Position numbers and translations under genes: made by a program | Source of the DNA: Cherax quadricarinatus | Lineage: Eukaryota; Arthropoda; Malacostraca; Decapoda; Parastacidae | Reading direction: 5' to 3' | DNA: 64,000 nt | Assembly: GCF_038502225.1 (NCBI RefSeq) | Contig: NC_091355.1 | Span: forward strand, 18,164,648-18,228,647 | Notes under the pieces: model-generated | Seen by the model: the letters and a program-made list of their open reading frames with translations, nothing else | Told to the model about the DNA's origin: nothing | Databases searched by the model: none | Shown: positions 33,261 through 43,904 of the stretch, piece by piece | How the letters are laid out: every line of letters begins with the position of its first letter | How positions within the stretch are numbered: position 1 is the first letter of the stretch

Positions 33261-34165
33261 TAATGCAACATCTGAGCGAATTCAAGCTTATTGCACTTGA
33301 GTTTTATATGATCAATTTAAATGGTTTAAATTAGATTTGCGCTGTGTAAGTTCCAATTTATAATTTTTAATGGATAATTTGGATATTTTTCTTACGATTC
33401 TTAAATGCTTCTTCTGATTCAACGATAACATTTTATTGCACTGTTATTCCAGCTGTGGGCATTAAGGTACAGGAAACTGGAGCTATGGGAAAGGGAATTC
33501 TTTTATATGCTGACGCAGCGACCGAAATGCATCTGCTTGTGGAAAGGAGGTGAGGGGAGAGAGGAAGGGGAGGGGACGTAGAAACTGGATGGAAAGAGAA
33601 TTTACGATAGTGGAGGGGAGGGAGAGGAGAAATTTGCCTTAGTATAGTATTTAGTAAGAGTGAAAGGAAGTCTGGTGGGGAGCCTGCGGTCGGGGGAAAT
33701 GAGAAGTCTGCCTTAGGAACACATTTACCCATGTTAGGGACATCTCATTTTTTCAGCTGGCTTGACTTTGATGTGTTAATACTAATCATGGTCTTGTGGA
33801 GGCTGCTATTACTGCAGATGTGATTATCCTTCCTTGTGTGACATTCACGAATATGATGAATTTCAGTGTGGATGAAAAAACGTGATTTTCTATTAGTTTT
33901 TGTCTAAAGAATTGCCAGCATAATGACGATGAGCTGAGAGAATATCAAGCCTCTGTTACTCTTTGTGCTGAATAACCCACAAGGGTTTAGCACTTTAATG
34001 AGAACAATTGCAATCTATTTGTTAATGAAAGGCTGAGGTTGAGATAAGGGGAATGTGTTTAAAGAGACAACTCATGTAATATTAGCACGATGTGACTGCC
34101 TCTTAAAAAGTTCTCAGGTTGTTGTATAATAAATAGCTTCATAACTCTTTTTACATAATTTGGTA
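33261..34165. other. Spacer without recognisable gene
   Basis: AT-rich, apart from a purine-rich stretch at 33535-33700. The minus-strand frame there (33433-33732) is low-complexity Pro/Ser. CACAAGGGTTTAGCACTTT at 33969 echoes the SINE-B tail-proximal block. Confidence 0.45.
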
Positions 34166-34170
34166 TATTG

Positions 34171-34234
34171 TGTCCTGTTACAGGTGTCCTGTTACAGGTG
34201 TCCTGTTACAGGTGTCCTGTTACAGGTGTCCTGT
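34171..34234. repeat. 14-bp tandem repeat
   Basis: TGTCCTGTTACAGG repeated about 4.5 times. Each unit contains the palindrome CCTGTTACAGG. Confidence 0.92.
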
Positions 34235-34328
34235 TTGTATCTAGCACATAAGCTGATAATGTGTATTATATATATGGAGTTTATAACAAATGTACTACTA
34301 TTGTCTATTATGAATGACCTGTTGTTGT

Positions 34329-34923
34329 CAGTTACACGTGTGCTCTTGTCTATTACACCTGTGTTGTTGTCTATTAAACCTGTGTTGTTGTCTATTACAC
34401 CTGTGTTGTCTATTACACCTGTGTTGTTGTTGTCTATTACACCTCTGTTGTTGTTGTTGTCTATTACACCTGTGTTGTTGTTGTCTATTACACCTGTGTT
34501 GTTGTTGTTGTTGTCTATTACACCTGTGTTGTTGTTGTCTATTACACCTGTGTTGTTGTTGTCTATTACACCTGTGTTGTTGTTGTCTATTACACCTGTG
34601 TTGTTGTTGTCTATTACACCTGTGTTGTTGTTGTCTATTACACCTGTGTTGTTGTTGTCTATTACACCTGTATTGTTGTTGTCTATTACACCTGTGTTGT
34701 TGTTGTCTATTACACCTGTGTTGTTGTTGTCTATTACACCTGTGTTGTTGTTGTCTATTACACCTGTGTTGTTGTTGTCTATTACACCTGTGTTGTTGTT
34801 GTCTATTACACCTGTGTTGTTGTTGTCTATTACACCTGTGTTGTTGTTGTCTATTACACCTGTGTTGTTGTTGTCTATTACACCTGTGTTGTTGTTGTCT
34901 ATTACACCTGTGTTGTTGTTGCG
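34329..34923. repeat. 24-bp minisatellite
   Basis: Unit GTTGTTGTCTATTACACCTG plus four bases, roughly 20 copies with 18-30-bp variants in the first third. The period is a multiple of three, so three frames stay open (SITPVLLL, LHLCCCCL, and NNNTGVID on the minus strand). These are not proteins. Confidence 0.95.
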
Positions 34924-34929
34924 GTTCAC

Positions 34930-35462
34930 TACAAACATACTATTGATATCTATTTCTCAGAATATGAACCTCTAATATATTCTACTTAATTTTGCCTCTG
35001 GTTAGAGAAGTTTCAGGTATTCTCTTATCTGCATTGCCATTTAGATGTTTTTGTCACTCGGGGAGGTTTCTGTTCCCTTGAGAATTAGTTAATTTCCCTA
35101 ATAACACATACAGGGAGAGACATGGACCAAAATCCCAATGGTAAAGGAATATCCATTTATTCTTCTCTTTTAGAATTCCCAGAACAAAATATCAATTATA
35201 ACCACCCCCCTCCCTACCCTTAAAGTTTTAAAAATAGAAAATAAAGTGATGGCTAAAAAAAATCCCGGGGTAATAATTTTTTAATTAATATAGCTTACAG
35301 CAATGTCGAGAATTTTGTTTTAAATAATCTCGCATATAATAGCAGGGAATTCAATGAATAGCTTCATTTAAATAATTCACATTAGTAAGAGTTCGCGTGA
35401 CTTAATCGTACATGATCCTGTGTTTCAAATGTTCAGTATCATTATATTAAATGCATATTCTG
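34930..35462. other. Spacer without recognisable gene
   Basis: AT-rich, no open frame of note and no repeat partner noticed. Confidence 0.5.

Positions 35463-35465
<3 letters not shown>

Positions 35466-35552
<87 letters not shown>
35466..35552. repeat. (AT)n microsatellite
   Basis: About 87 bp. It adjoins the 3' side of the short RTE derivative. Confidence 0.97.
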
Positions 35553-35555
<3 letters not shown>

Positions 35556-35559
35556 CATC

Positions 35560-36062
35560 TCTATAACTGGACTGGGGGACCCTCATCCTCAGATAAGACA
35601 ATAAACGTACCTCCCTCCAAGGCAGGGTGGCCCAAAAAGAAAAACAAAAGTTTCTCTTTTTGAATTTAGTAATTTATACAGTGGAAGGGGTTACAAGCCC
35701 CTTGCTCCCGGCATTTTAGTTGCTTCTTACAACACGCATGCCTTATGATGGGAAGAATTCTGTTCCACTTCCCATTGGAGATAAGAGGAAATAAACAAGA
35801 ACAAGATATAGTAAGAAAATAGAAGAAAACCCGGAGGGGTGTGTGTGTATATATATATGCTTGTACATGTATGTGTAGCGTAACCTAAGTGTAAGTAGAA
35901 GTAGCAAGACGTACCTGAAACCTTGCATGTTTATGAGACAGAAAAAAGGACACCAGCAATCCTACCATCATGTAAAACAATTACAGGCTTCCATTGTACA
36001 TTCACTTGGCAGGACGGTAGTACCTCCCTGGGCGGTTGCTGTCTACCAACCTACTACCTAGA

Positions 36063-36063
<1 letters not shown>
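35560..36063 (-). mobile_element. Short non-autonomous RTE derivative (5' UTR joined to 3' tail)
   Basis: On the minus strand it begins at about 36063 with GGTAGTAGGTTGGTAGACAG and GGGAGGTACTACCGTCCTGC, the same 5' leader found at 61811-62165 upstream of the RTE ORF. It runs through AAATGCCGGGAGCAAGGGGC. It then jumps directly to TTTTTGGGCCACCCTGCCTT, the RTE 3' UTR motif seen at 22930-22955. All coding sequence is missing. (AT)n tracts bound both sides. It is an internally deleted, SINE-like RTE passenger. Confidence 0.75.

Positions 36064-36134
<71 letters not shown>
36064..36134. repeat. (AT)n microsatellite
   Basis: About 70 bp of AT on the 5' side of the RTE derivative. Confidence 0.97.
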
Positions 36135-36138
<4 letters not shown>

Positions 36139-36398
36139 CAATTAGGAATATTTTATTACATACTATGGTACAGAAGATTTAAGAGATACATTGTTGATAT
36201 AAAGGTGGCATGTACGGTACATGTTACGTGCGTATCACCGATTATAAGGCGAAAATAACATAAGAAAGGAGGAACACTGCAGCAGGCCTGTTGGCCCATA
36301 CTAGGCAGGTCCTTTACAATTCATCCCACTAACAAAATATTTGCCCAACCCAATTTTCAATGCTACCCAAGAAATAAGCTCTGATGTGCAAGTCCCAC

Positions 36399-39332
36399 TC
36401 AAATCCAACCCCTCCCACTCATGTACTTATCCAACCTAAACTTGAAGCTACCCAAAGTCTTAGCCTCAATAACCCAACTAGGTAGACTGTTCCACTCATC
36501 AACCACCCTATTTCCAAACCAATACTTTCCTATGTCCTTTCTAAATCTAAACTTATCTAATTTAAATCCATTACTGCGGGTTCTCTCTTGGAGAGAGATC
36601 CTCAAGACCTTATTAATATCCCCTTTATTAATACCTATCTTCCACTTATACACTTCGATCAGGTCTCCCCTCATTCTTCGTCTAACAAGTGAATGTAACT
36701 TAAGAGTCTTCAATCTTTCTTCATAAGGAAGATTTCTAATGCTATGTATTAATTTAGTCATCCTACGCTGAATGTTTTCTAACGAATTTATGTCCATTCT
36801 GTAATATGGAGACCAGAACTGAGCTGCATAATCTAGGTGAGGCCTTACTAATGATGTATAAAGCTGCAGTATGACCTCTGGACTTCTGTTGCTTACACTT
36901 CTTGATATAAATCCCAATAATCTATTTGCCTTATTACGTACGCTTAAGCACTGCTGTCTTGGTTTAAGGTTGCTGCTTACCATAACCCCCAAGTCCTTTT
37001 CGCAATCTGTATGGCTAAGTTCTACATTATTTAACTTGTAAGTGCTAGGGTTATGGACACTCCCGAGCTTCAGAACCTTGCATTTATCTACATTGAACTG
37101 CATCTGCCACTTTTCTGACCAAGAATAGAGTTTGTCTAAATCCTCCTGAAGTTCCCTAACATCTACGTTTGAATCAATTATCCTACCTATCTTTGTGTCA
37201 TCGGCGAATTTGCTCATATCACTACTAATTCCTTCATCAAGATCATTGATATATATTATAAACAACAACGGGCCCAAGACTGACCCCTGTGGAACGCCGC
37301 TTGTTACCGATCCCCACTCGGATTTAACCCCATTTATGGACACTCTCTGCTTCCTGTCTGTGAGCCATGATTCGATCCACGAGAGCACCCTTCCCCCAAT
37401 GCCATGAGCTGCCACTTTCTTTAACAGTCTTTGGTGCGGAACTCTATCAAAAGCCTTACTAAAATCTAAGTAAATAATATCAAATTCTTTATCGTGGTCA
37501 ACAGCCTCAAAAGCTTTACTGAAGAAAGTTAATAAATTAGTTAGACAAGACCGGCCTCTTGTGAATCCATGCTGAGTATCATTAATCAAGCTATGCTTAT
37601 CGAGATGGCTTCTTATAATCTCAGCTATAATTGACTCTAGTAATTTGCCTACAATTGAGGTCAGGCTTATTGGGCGGTAATTTGACGGTAACGACTTGTC
37701 CCCTGTTTTAAAAATAGGAATTACATTAGCCATCTTCCACATATCAGACACTACACCTGTTTGAAGAGATAAATTAAAAATATTAGTTAATGGTTCACAG
37801 ACTTCCATTTTGCATTCCTTAAGAACCCTTGAAAAAACCTCATCAGGACCCGGCGACTTATTTTGCTTCAGTCGGTCTATCTGCTTCACAACCATTTCAC
37901 TAGTGACTGTGATGTTACATAATTTATCTTCTTCTAGCCCACTATAAAAATTAATTACTTGAATATTGTTAGTGTCTTCCTGTGTAAAAACCGAGAGAAA
38001 ATAATTATTTATAATCGAGCACATTTCATTCTCTTTGTCAGTAAGATGTCCATAGTTATTTTTAAGGGGACCTATCTTATCTCTAACTTTTGTTCTATAG
38101 ACCTGGAAAAAACTCTTTGGGTTAGTTTTAGAATCCCTAGCAACTTTAATTTCATAGTCCCTTTTAGCTTTTCTTATCCCCTTTTTAATGTCCCTCTTAA
38201 TGTCAATATACCGATTCATAAGATGACCCTCACCTCTTTTGATACGCCTATAAATTCCTTTCTTATGCCCTAGTAGATATTTCAGCCTACTATTCATCCA
38301 TTTTGGGTCATTTCTATTTGATCTAATTTCTTTATATGGGATAAACGTTCTTTGAGCAACATGTATAGTGTTCAGAAAACTGTCTTATTGATAGCTCTCT
38401 TCGTTACCCCTGTCAACAGATAAGTGTTCTCTAAGCCCATCGTAATCTGCTAGGCGAAAATCTGGGACTTTTACTGAGTTATCGCTACTATCGTACTTCC
38501 ATTCAATGCTAAATGTAATTGATTTGTGGTCGCTAGCACCCAGTTCCTCTGAAATTTCTAAATTATTAACAAGGGATTCATTGTTTGCCAGAACCAAGTC
38601 AAGCAGGTTATTTCCCCTTGTAGGTTCTGTCACAAACTGCTTCAAAAAACAATCCTGAACTACTTCTAAGAAGTCGTATGATTCTAAATTCCCAGTCAAG
38701 AAATTTCAATCAATATGACTAAAGTTAAAGTCTCCTAGAATTACTACATTATCTTGCCTTGTGGTCTTAACTTCCTCCCATAGTAGTCTCCCTTGGTCCC
38801 AATCTAAGTTTGGGGGACGGTATATCAATCCTAAAATCAGTTTTTCATGCCCCTCTGAAAATTCTATCCAAACAGACTCTGTATGTGTTGCTTCAGACTT
38901 AATACCCGTTTTTATGGAACAGTTCAAGCGATCTCGGACATACAATGCCACCCCACCCCCCTTCCCGATACTTCTATCTACTTGGAACAATTTAAAACCC
39001 TGAATGTGACATTCCGCAGGCATGTCCCGACTTTTTTAATTAAACCACGTCTCAGTTAAGGCAAATACATCAATGTTACCTGCACTAGCGACTAATCTCA
39101 ACTCATCCATCTTATTCCTAGCACTACGGCTATTAGCATAATAAACATTAAAAGACTCTCCTTTCTCTTTACCCTTCCTGCTCATTTCTGTTTTACTACT
39201 AAACCCATTACTGTCCTTATCACTCAATGTCACTGGCTTTTCAATATCTACCTCGTTCTGCTTATTACTAGTTCCTTTAGAACTCATAATATTACTACAC
39301 TGGGACTTCACTGTTTTCCTGCCAAAACCCAT
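36399..39332 (-). pseudogene. CR1 ORF2, copy 2: RT intact, three stops in endonuclease half
   Basis: One frame throughout, with three nonsense changes relative to copy 1: TAA at 39036-39038 (after TETWFN), TGA at 38706-38708 (TGG in copy 1) and TAA at 38385-38387 (TAT in copy 1). From 38297 to 36399 the frame is open for 632 codons. It contains the whole reverse transcriptase: motif A IIYLDFSKAFDRV (Asp278), SGVPQGSVLG (333-342), catalytic FADD (364-367) and the complete C-terminus ending KYMSGRGWI. The AP endonuclease blocks (VVILGDFNFSHID, LGASDHKSI) are still readable between stops. Confidence 0.9.
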
Positions 39333-39346
39333 ACCACTAATTATTC

Positions 39347-40012
39347 CTAGTTTAAAGTCCTAACAGCTCCCTCCACTGCAGTTGCCAGTGCTCCCACCCC
39401 AGACCTAGATAAGTGAACCCTATCCCTGGCATACATGTCATTTCTGCCATAGAAGAGGTCCCAGTTGTCAATGAATGTTACCGCATTTTCCTTACAGTAT
39501 TTGTCCAGCCAGCAATTGACACCAATTGCCCTGGACAACCATTCATTTCCAACTCATCTCCTTGGCAAAATGCCACATATGACAGGGTTCCCACCCTTCC
39601 TCCTAATTATTTCTATTGCTGACCTATACCTGCTAATCAGGTCTTCACTCCTACGTCTGCCAACATCGTTGCCTCCAGCACTGAGACAGATAATAGGATT
39701 GCTCCCATTACCTCTCATGATGTCATCCAGACGGCTAACAATATCCTCCATCCCAGCCCCAGGAAAGCAAACTCTCTGTCTCCTACTCCTGTCCTTCAAG
39801 GAGAACGCCCTATCCATATACCTAACTTGGCTATCCCCAACAACAACAATATTCTTACCTTCCTTGGTGTCGTTCGTCGTGACGTTCCCAGTAGTCGACT
39901 CACATTCGTCGGATAGCATTGAGAATGCATTAGATGTTTCCACAACAGTTTCCACGGCAGTCTCTTTCTTCTTCATCGTTTCTACCTTTCCATTCGTCTT
40001 CTTGATCGTCAA
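39347..40012 (-). pseudogene. CR1 ORF1 esterase, copy 2, one nonsense mutation
   Basis: Reads VVVGDSQVRYMDRAF, FPGAGMED, SAGGND and ARDRVHLSR. The catalytic Ser, Asn, Asp and His are all present, but Gly of the DGVH block is Arg. One stop, TGA at 39554-39556, replaces GGA of copy 1 after ILPRR. The gap to the ORF2 ATG is again 14 nt. Confidence 0.85.
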
Positions 40013-40034
40013 CTTCGTTCCAGTTCCTCAGAGC

Positions 40035-41565
40035 TGGGGCGTGCGCCCAAAATACAGCTGGCATTACCCCTTTGAACAGCCGCACTCAGCCTCTAGAACA
40101 GAAAACTAGCTGCCCTGGGATCCCTAGTTACCCTGTCGAGTCTTTTTCCTAGCTCCTTAAAGAATTTAGATGCATTCTTTCCCCATGAGCCCAGGGTCTC
40201 TGAGCCTATGGGAACAAACATATAATGATGGGCAAGTTCTCCATATTTTCTAGACTTTTGGGACTCCCTGAAGCTGGCAGCTGCCCCTCCTTCCTCCCTG
40301 GTGTATTGGAGATAGGTATCAGCCAAGGTACATGCACATGTATAGTCCCACACTACCTGCTTCCCGTCTGTCCAGGCTTGACAGGTGATACCATCTGGAC
40401 GCTTCTGGCTTCCATCAGATCTGCATAGCTGGGGTGGCTCCCTTACTGCTAGGCATCCGGCTGTTGTAAGGCTCCTCTTGATAATGTTATTAACCTCCTC
40501 ATGTCTTGCATTCTTTCCCTCGGATTTGCAGCACACAAGACCATGGTAGCCGAATCGGTGTGTTGCTTCACTGCCACAAATACATCCGTGTTCGGCGAGA
40601 ACAGGGGCGGCAAGTCGAAGGGCAACACCGATGCGGATGGTCTGTGGGTCGAGGCGTGTGCCAAAGCTGGAGTTGGAAACAGCCAACAGAAAGTCCCCTG
40701 CATGAGGAGGTCTCACTGCCAGGAGGCGGGCTCTATCCTTCCCTGACACACTCTGAAGCATTGTTGAGGCTATATTTTCCACTATTGGACCATCCCAGAG
40801 CGATTGTTTGTAGTTGTTGGGGAAGCAGGCCTGGTTTCAGAGCCCGTTAGATTATCCCAGATCATGGCTCGATCAATGAACTTTTGGTCCTGGACTCCAA
40901 TCTTGTCCGTAAGATGTTCAGGGAGAATCGCTGCTACAAGCCCTCTGGATGCAATACATGAGGACAGAAAAGCAGGTAGCGCAATCTGTGATGACTTGCG
41001 GACACCAATGCCTCCTAGTCTGACTGGAAGTGTAGCTTGGTTCCATTGTCCGTCTTCTAGAGTAAGGACTGTCATATTCGTGCAGTATAGGGTTATCATA
41101 TGAAGGTGCACATCTTAGGAAATATGTCAACCTGGGCAGACTCAAGCACTTTGTGAGAAGGTACAAGGCATCGTGGGTGTCCAGATTGCCTATCCGTTGT
41201 TCCATTCTCCTTAACTCTTCCAATTTCTTCCTGAGAATTGTGTCAATGGCATTGCTTCCCAGAGGTACTCCTAGCAAGACACTGTTTGTGGGGGCAATGA
41301 CTGCTGCTCCTGGTAGTTTTGATCTCATTGCATTTATCACTTGTTGAATGATTCAGATGATTTCACATTTGGATGGATTCAGGATCAGGCCCATTTCCTG
41401 TCCCAGTGTCATTACCTGTGTAATATCATGTAGGAGGGACTCCTTTGTACCTGCTAGTGTGCAATCATCTAGGAACCAGATGTTTAGCTCGCTGGTCAGT
41501 CTGACTGTGATTTTTCTAACTGCTATACAGAGGAGAAATGATGCAAGAGGATCTCCTTGTTGGAG

Positions 41566-41567
<2 letters not shown>
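40035..41567 (-). pseudogene. REL-endonuclease retrotransposon, RT palm to C-terminus
   Basis: Minus strand, starting abruptly at 41567 with QQGDPLASFLLCIAV (motif B), then SELNIWFLDDCTLAGTKES (motif C, FLDD) and GLILNPSKCEII followed by a stop. Then VLLGVPLGSNAIDT, LPVRLGGIGVRKSSQIALPA and the tail at 40782-40093. The tail holds a CCHC-like cluster (Cys67, Cys69, His80, Cys84), an Arg-His pair at 93-94, and RPDG (128-131) with Asp146, matching the PD...D core of restriction-like endonucleases. This arrangement belongs to the R2/NeSL-type group; the exact clade is uncertain. One stop and two frameshifts are present. The 5' side ends at an (AT)n tract. Confidence 0.75.

Positions 41568-41642
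<75 letters not shown>
41568..41642. repeat. (AT)n microsatellite
   Basis: AT tract at the truncated 5' side of the REL-type element. Confidence 0.95.
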
Positions 41643-41647
<5 letters not shown>

Positions 41648-41703
41648 ATATATAATTTGTGTGTGTAACATTCATTAACATATTAAAAAGTATCTGTTGT
41701 TAT

Positions 41704-42005
41704 CAGCTGATGAGAGACAGAGATGTAAACCATAGCACCGTGTCATCTTTTGCAGACGATATTAGAATCTGCGTGAGAGTGTCATCCACTGAGGATACTG
41801 TAAATCTCCAAACAGATATAAACCAAGTTTTCCAATGGGCAACGGAAAACTATGTTGCTCAGTGAAGACAAATTCCAACTACTCCACTATGGAAAACTAG
41901 AGGAATTAATAGCTAGAAATGAGTATAGAATAAACTCTAATCACACAATTGAGCATATTAGTAGTGCAAAGGACTTGCGAGGGGTAATGTCTGAGGATCT
42001 TCCCG
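41704..42005 (+). pseudogene. Family C RT fragment with FADD box
   Basis: Reads RDVNHSTVSSFADDIRICVR, VNLQTDINQVFQWATEN and, after a frame change, NSNHTIEHISSAKDL. It closely parallels 21690-21960 of the family C element. Truncated on both sides. Confidence 0.8.
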
Positions 42006-42017
42006 TTAAGGTATACT

Positions 42018-42340
42018 GTGGTGTCTCTGGAGGCGGCAAAAGGTTCGTAGGGTCGAGACCTGGCCTTCCGCAGTTTGGTAAATGATTTAAAATCACTTGT
42101 TTCTTGATTTCATTGCTATGTAGATTGGTTGTTGAGGCGGGTATTCAAACAGGATGAAGCTGAAATTAATCCTTGAGATACCACTGCCACGAGTGTCCTC
42201 GGACCAAGGCAAACACAGCTCCGTGCTGTGTGCTTGGTTCTTGTAGGATCGCTGGCCTAGTGTAAGATGATGCGTACATTGTTCTGTCTCTGGAGGCAGC
42301 ACAAGGTTCGTAGGGTCGAGTCCTGGCCTGCCGCAGTTTG

Positions 42341-42342
<2 letters not shown>
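42018..42342 (+). mobile_element. SINE-D: duplicated tRNA-like block
   Basis: GTCTCTGGAGGCGGCAAAAG...GGGTCGAGACCTGGCC (42020-42077) recurs at 42284-42341 as GTCTCTGGAGGCAGCACAAG...GGGTCGAGTCCTGGCC. The B-box-like GGTCGAGTCC suggests tRNA origin. Between them, 42185-42250 is the reverse complement of the SINE-D body (GTGTCCTCGGACCAAGG). An (AT)n tract follows from 42343 to 42390. Confidence 0.5.
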
Positions 42343-42397
<55 letters not shown>

Positions 42398-42434
42398 AAA
42401 CAACCACTCTGAAAGAATAGAGAAATTCCAAGCG

Positions 42435-42459
42435 CTTTCGTGACTACTCACATTATCAA
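42435..42459 (-). ncRNA. Hammerhead-like core in left palindrome arm
   Basis: Mirror copy of the core at 42760-42784. Confidence 0.35.
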
Positions 42460-42759
42460 GGAACTATGAAAGTGAAGCATCCAAGGAAGCTATATAAGGG
42501 GTCGGCCAGCACCTCACTATCAGATCCCACAACGGTTAAACACGTGACGCGCGGCGAGCCAACTTGGATAGGTCCTTTGCAAAACTCACCCCCAAGCTAT
42601 TTATTTATTGACAAATAAATAGCTTGGGGGTGAGTTTTGCAAAGGACCTATCCAAGTTGGCTCGCCGCGCGTCACGTGTTTAACCGTTGTGGGATCTGAT
42701 AGTGAGGTGCTGGCCGACCCCTTATATAGCTTCCTTGGATGCTTCACTTTCATAGTTCC

Positions 42760-42784
42760 TTGATAATGTGAGTAGTCACGAAAG
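42760..42784 (+). ncRNA. Hammerhead-like core in right palindrome arm
   Basis: TTGATAA, T, a 4-bp stem GTGA/TCAC with loop GTAG, then GAAAG. The C3/G8 positions are U/A. The short stem and missing flanking-stem analysis make activity doubtful. Confidence 0.35.
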
Positions 42785-42858
42785 CGCTTGGAATTTCTCT
42801 ATTCTTTCAGAGTGGTTGTTTTGCATATTTTGAAATCACCTGTTTACTGTGATCTTAT

Positions 42859-42859
<1 letters not shown>

Positions 42860-42919
<60 letters not shown>

Positions 42920-42947
42920 AAACACGTCGGCCGTCTCCCACCGTTTT
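42860..42947. repeat. (AT)n plus RTE 3' end remnant
   Basis: AT tract 42860-42914, then on the minus strand GGTGGGAGACGGCCGACGTG, the RTE 3' end, leading into the AT tract. Confidence 0.75.
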
Positions 42948-42949
42948 AA

Positions 42950-43735
42950 TTTGTGTCTTTACTCACCTGTTTGTGGTTGCAGGGGTCGAGGCGCAGTTCC
43001 TAGCCCCGCCTCTTCGCTGGTCATTACTAGGCCCACTCTCTCGCTGCTCCAAAAGTTTTATGGTATCTCTTCTTAAAGCTAAGTATGGATCCTGCCTCCA
43101 CTAAGTCACTCTACAGCGTGTTCAACTTCCTAACAACTCTATGGCTGAAGAAATGCTTTCTAACACCCCTGTGACTTGTCTGAGTTTTCATCTTCTAGCT
43201 GTGACTCCTTGTTGCTGTGTCCCATCTCTGGAACCTACTGACACTATGCACCTTGTCAATTCATCTCAGTATTTTATATGTCGCCATCATATCCCTCCCT
43301 ATCCCAGTGTTGGTGGGTTAATTTTCCTTAGCCTCTCCTCTTAGAACTTAGCTCCGTGACTAGCCTTGCTACAAAGCTTTGCACTTTCTGTAATTTCTTA
43401 ACGTGCTTGACAAGATGTGGCTTACATAGCCATGCTGCCTGACGTATACAATGTACAATATTTTGAATGACTCCTTACTCAGGTATTGAAATCCTATTCT
43501 TAGGTTTGCCAGGCGCCCATATACTGTAGCAGTGATTTGGTTAATGTGCCCCTCAGATGTGCTCGGTTTGATGCTCACCCCAAAATCCTTTTTCTTGAGT
43601 GGGGGTTTGCAGTCTTTGGCCTCCTAGTCTGTATTCCGTCTGCGGTCTTCTTTGACTTTCCCCAATCTTCATGACTTTGCGCTTGATGGGTTTAAACTCC
43701 AAGAGCCATTTGTTGGACCAGACTTGCAGCCTGTG
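42950..43735 (-). pseudogene. Family B retrotransposon 3' relic
   Basis: Minus-strand family B sequence from the 3' end (ACTCACCTGTTTGTGGTTGC on the plus strand at 42960) through the post-catalytic RT region. 43578-43369 still reads INQITATVYGRLANLRIGF. Short indels break the frame. Confidence 0.75.
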
Positions 43736-43744
43736 TGTATGTGT

Positions 43745-43828
43745 GTGTGTACTCGCCTAATTGTACTCATCTAATTGTGGTTGCAGGGGTCGAGACTCAG
43801 CTCCTGGCCCCACCTCTTCACTGATCGC

Positions 43829-43830
<2 letters not shown>
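43745..43830 (-). mobile_element. Family B 3' end fragment
   Basis: GTACTCGCCTAATTGTACTC and GGTTGCAGGGGTCGAGACTC, then cut by (GT)n. Confidence 0.7.

Positions 43831-43902
<72 letters not shown>
43831..43902. repeat. (GT)n microsatellite
   Basis: About 72 bp of GT within family B sequence. Confidence 0.97.

Positions 43903-43904
<2 letters not shown>

Larger units (their letters stand above)
36257..40026 (-). mobile_element. CR1-type non-LTR retrotransposon, copy 2 (5'-truncated)
   Basis: Same family and orientation as copy 1, and very similar to it. The 3' end at about 36257 retains only one tail octamer. The 5' end breaks at about 40026 within ORF1, just before the basic KKT region, and abuts the 3' UTR of the REL-type element. 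It keeps the esterase and a complete reverse transcriptase, but not the N-terminal coiled coil. Confidence 0.88.
42391..42828. repeat. Perfect palindrome, 216-bp arms, 6-nt spacer
   Basis: 42391-42606 is the exact reverse complement of 42613-42828 at every block I checked along its length. The spacer ATTGAC is at 42607-42612. Each arm includes ATATGCAAAACAACC at the outer end, a hammerhead-like core, CTATATAAGG and CACGTGACGCGCGGCGAGCC. The outer side continues on the right into TGTTTACTGTGATCTTATTG and (AT)n. No protein. It could be a head-to-head dimer of a Penelope-type terminal repeat, a fold-back element, or an assembly artefact. Confidence 0.9.

Noticed and set aside
34171..34923. CRISPR-like array of repeats
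   Set aside because: Units are contiguous without unique spacers, and the genome is eukaryotic. This is a minisatellite.
34160..34975. 271-, 248- and 210-codon frames in the 24-bp minisatellite
   Set aside because: The period is a multiple of three, so openness is automatic. There is no non-repetitive domain.
29086..40026. The two CR1 copies as one element flanked by long direct repeats (LTR-like)
   Set aside because: Each copy contains its own ORF1 and ORF2 and an octamer tail. Unrelated repeats lie between them. They are separate insertions in the same orientation.
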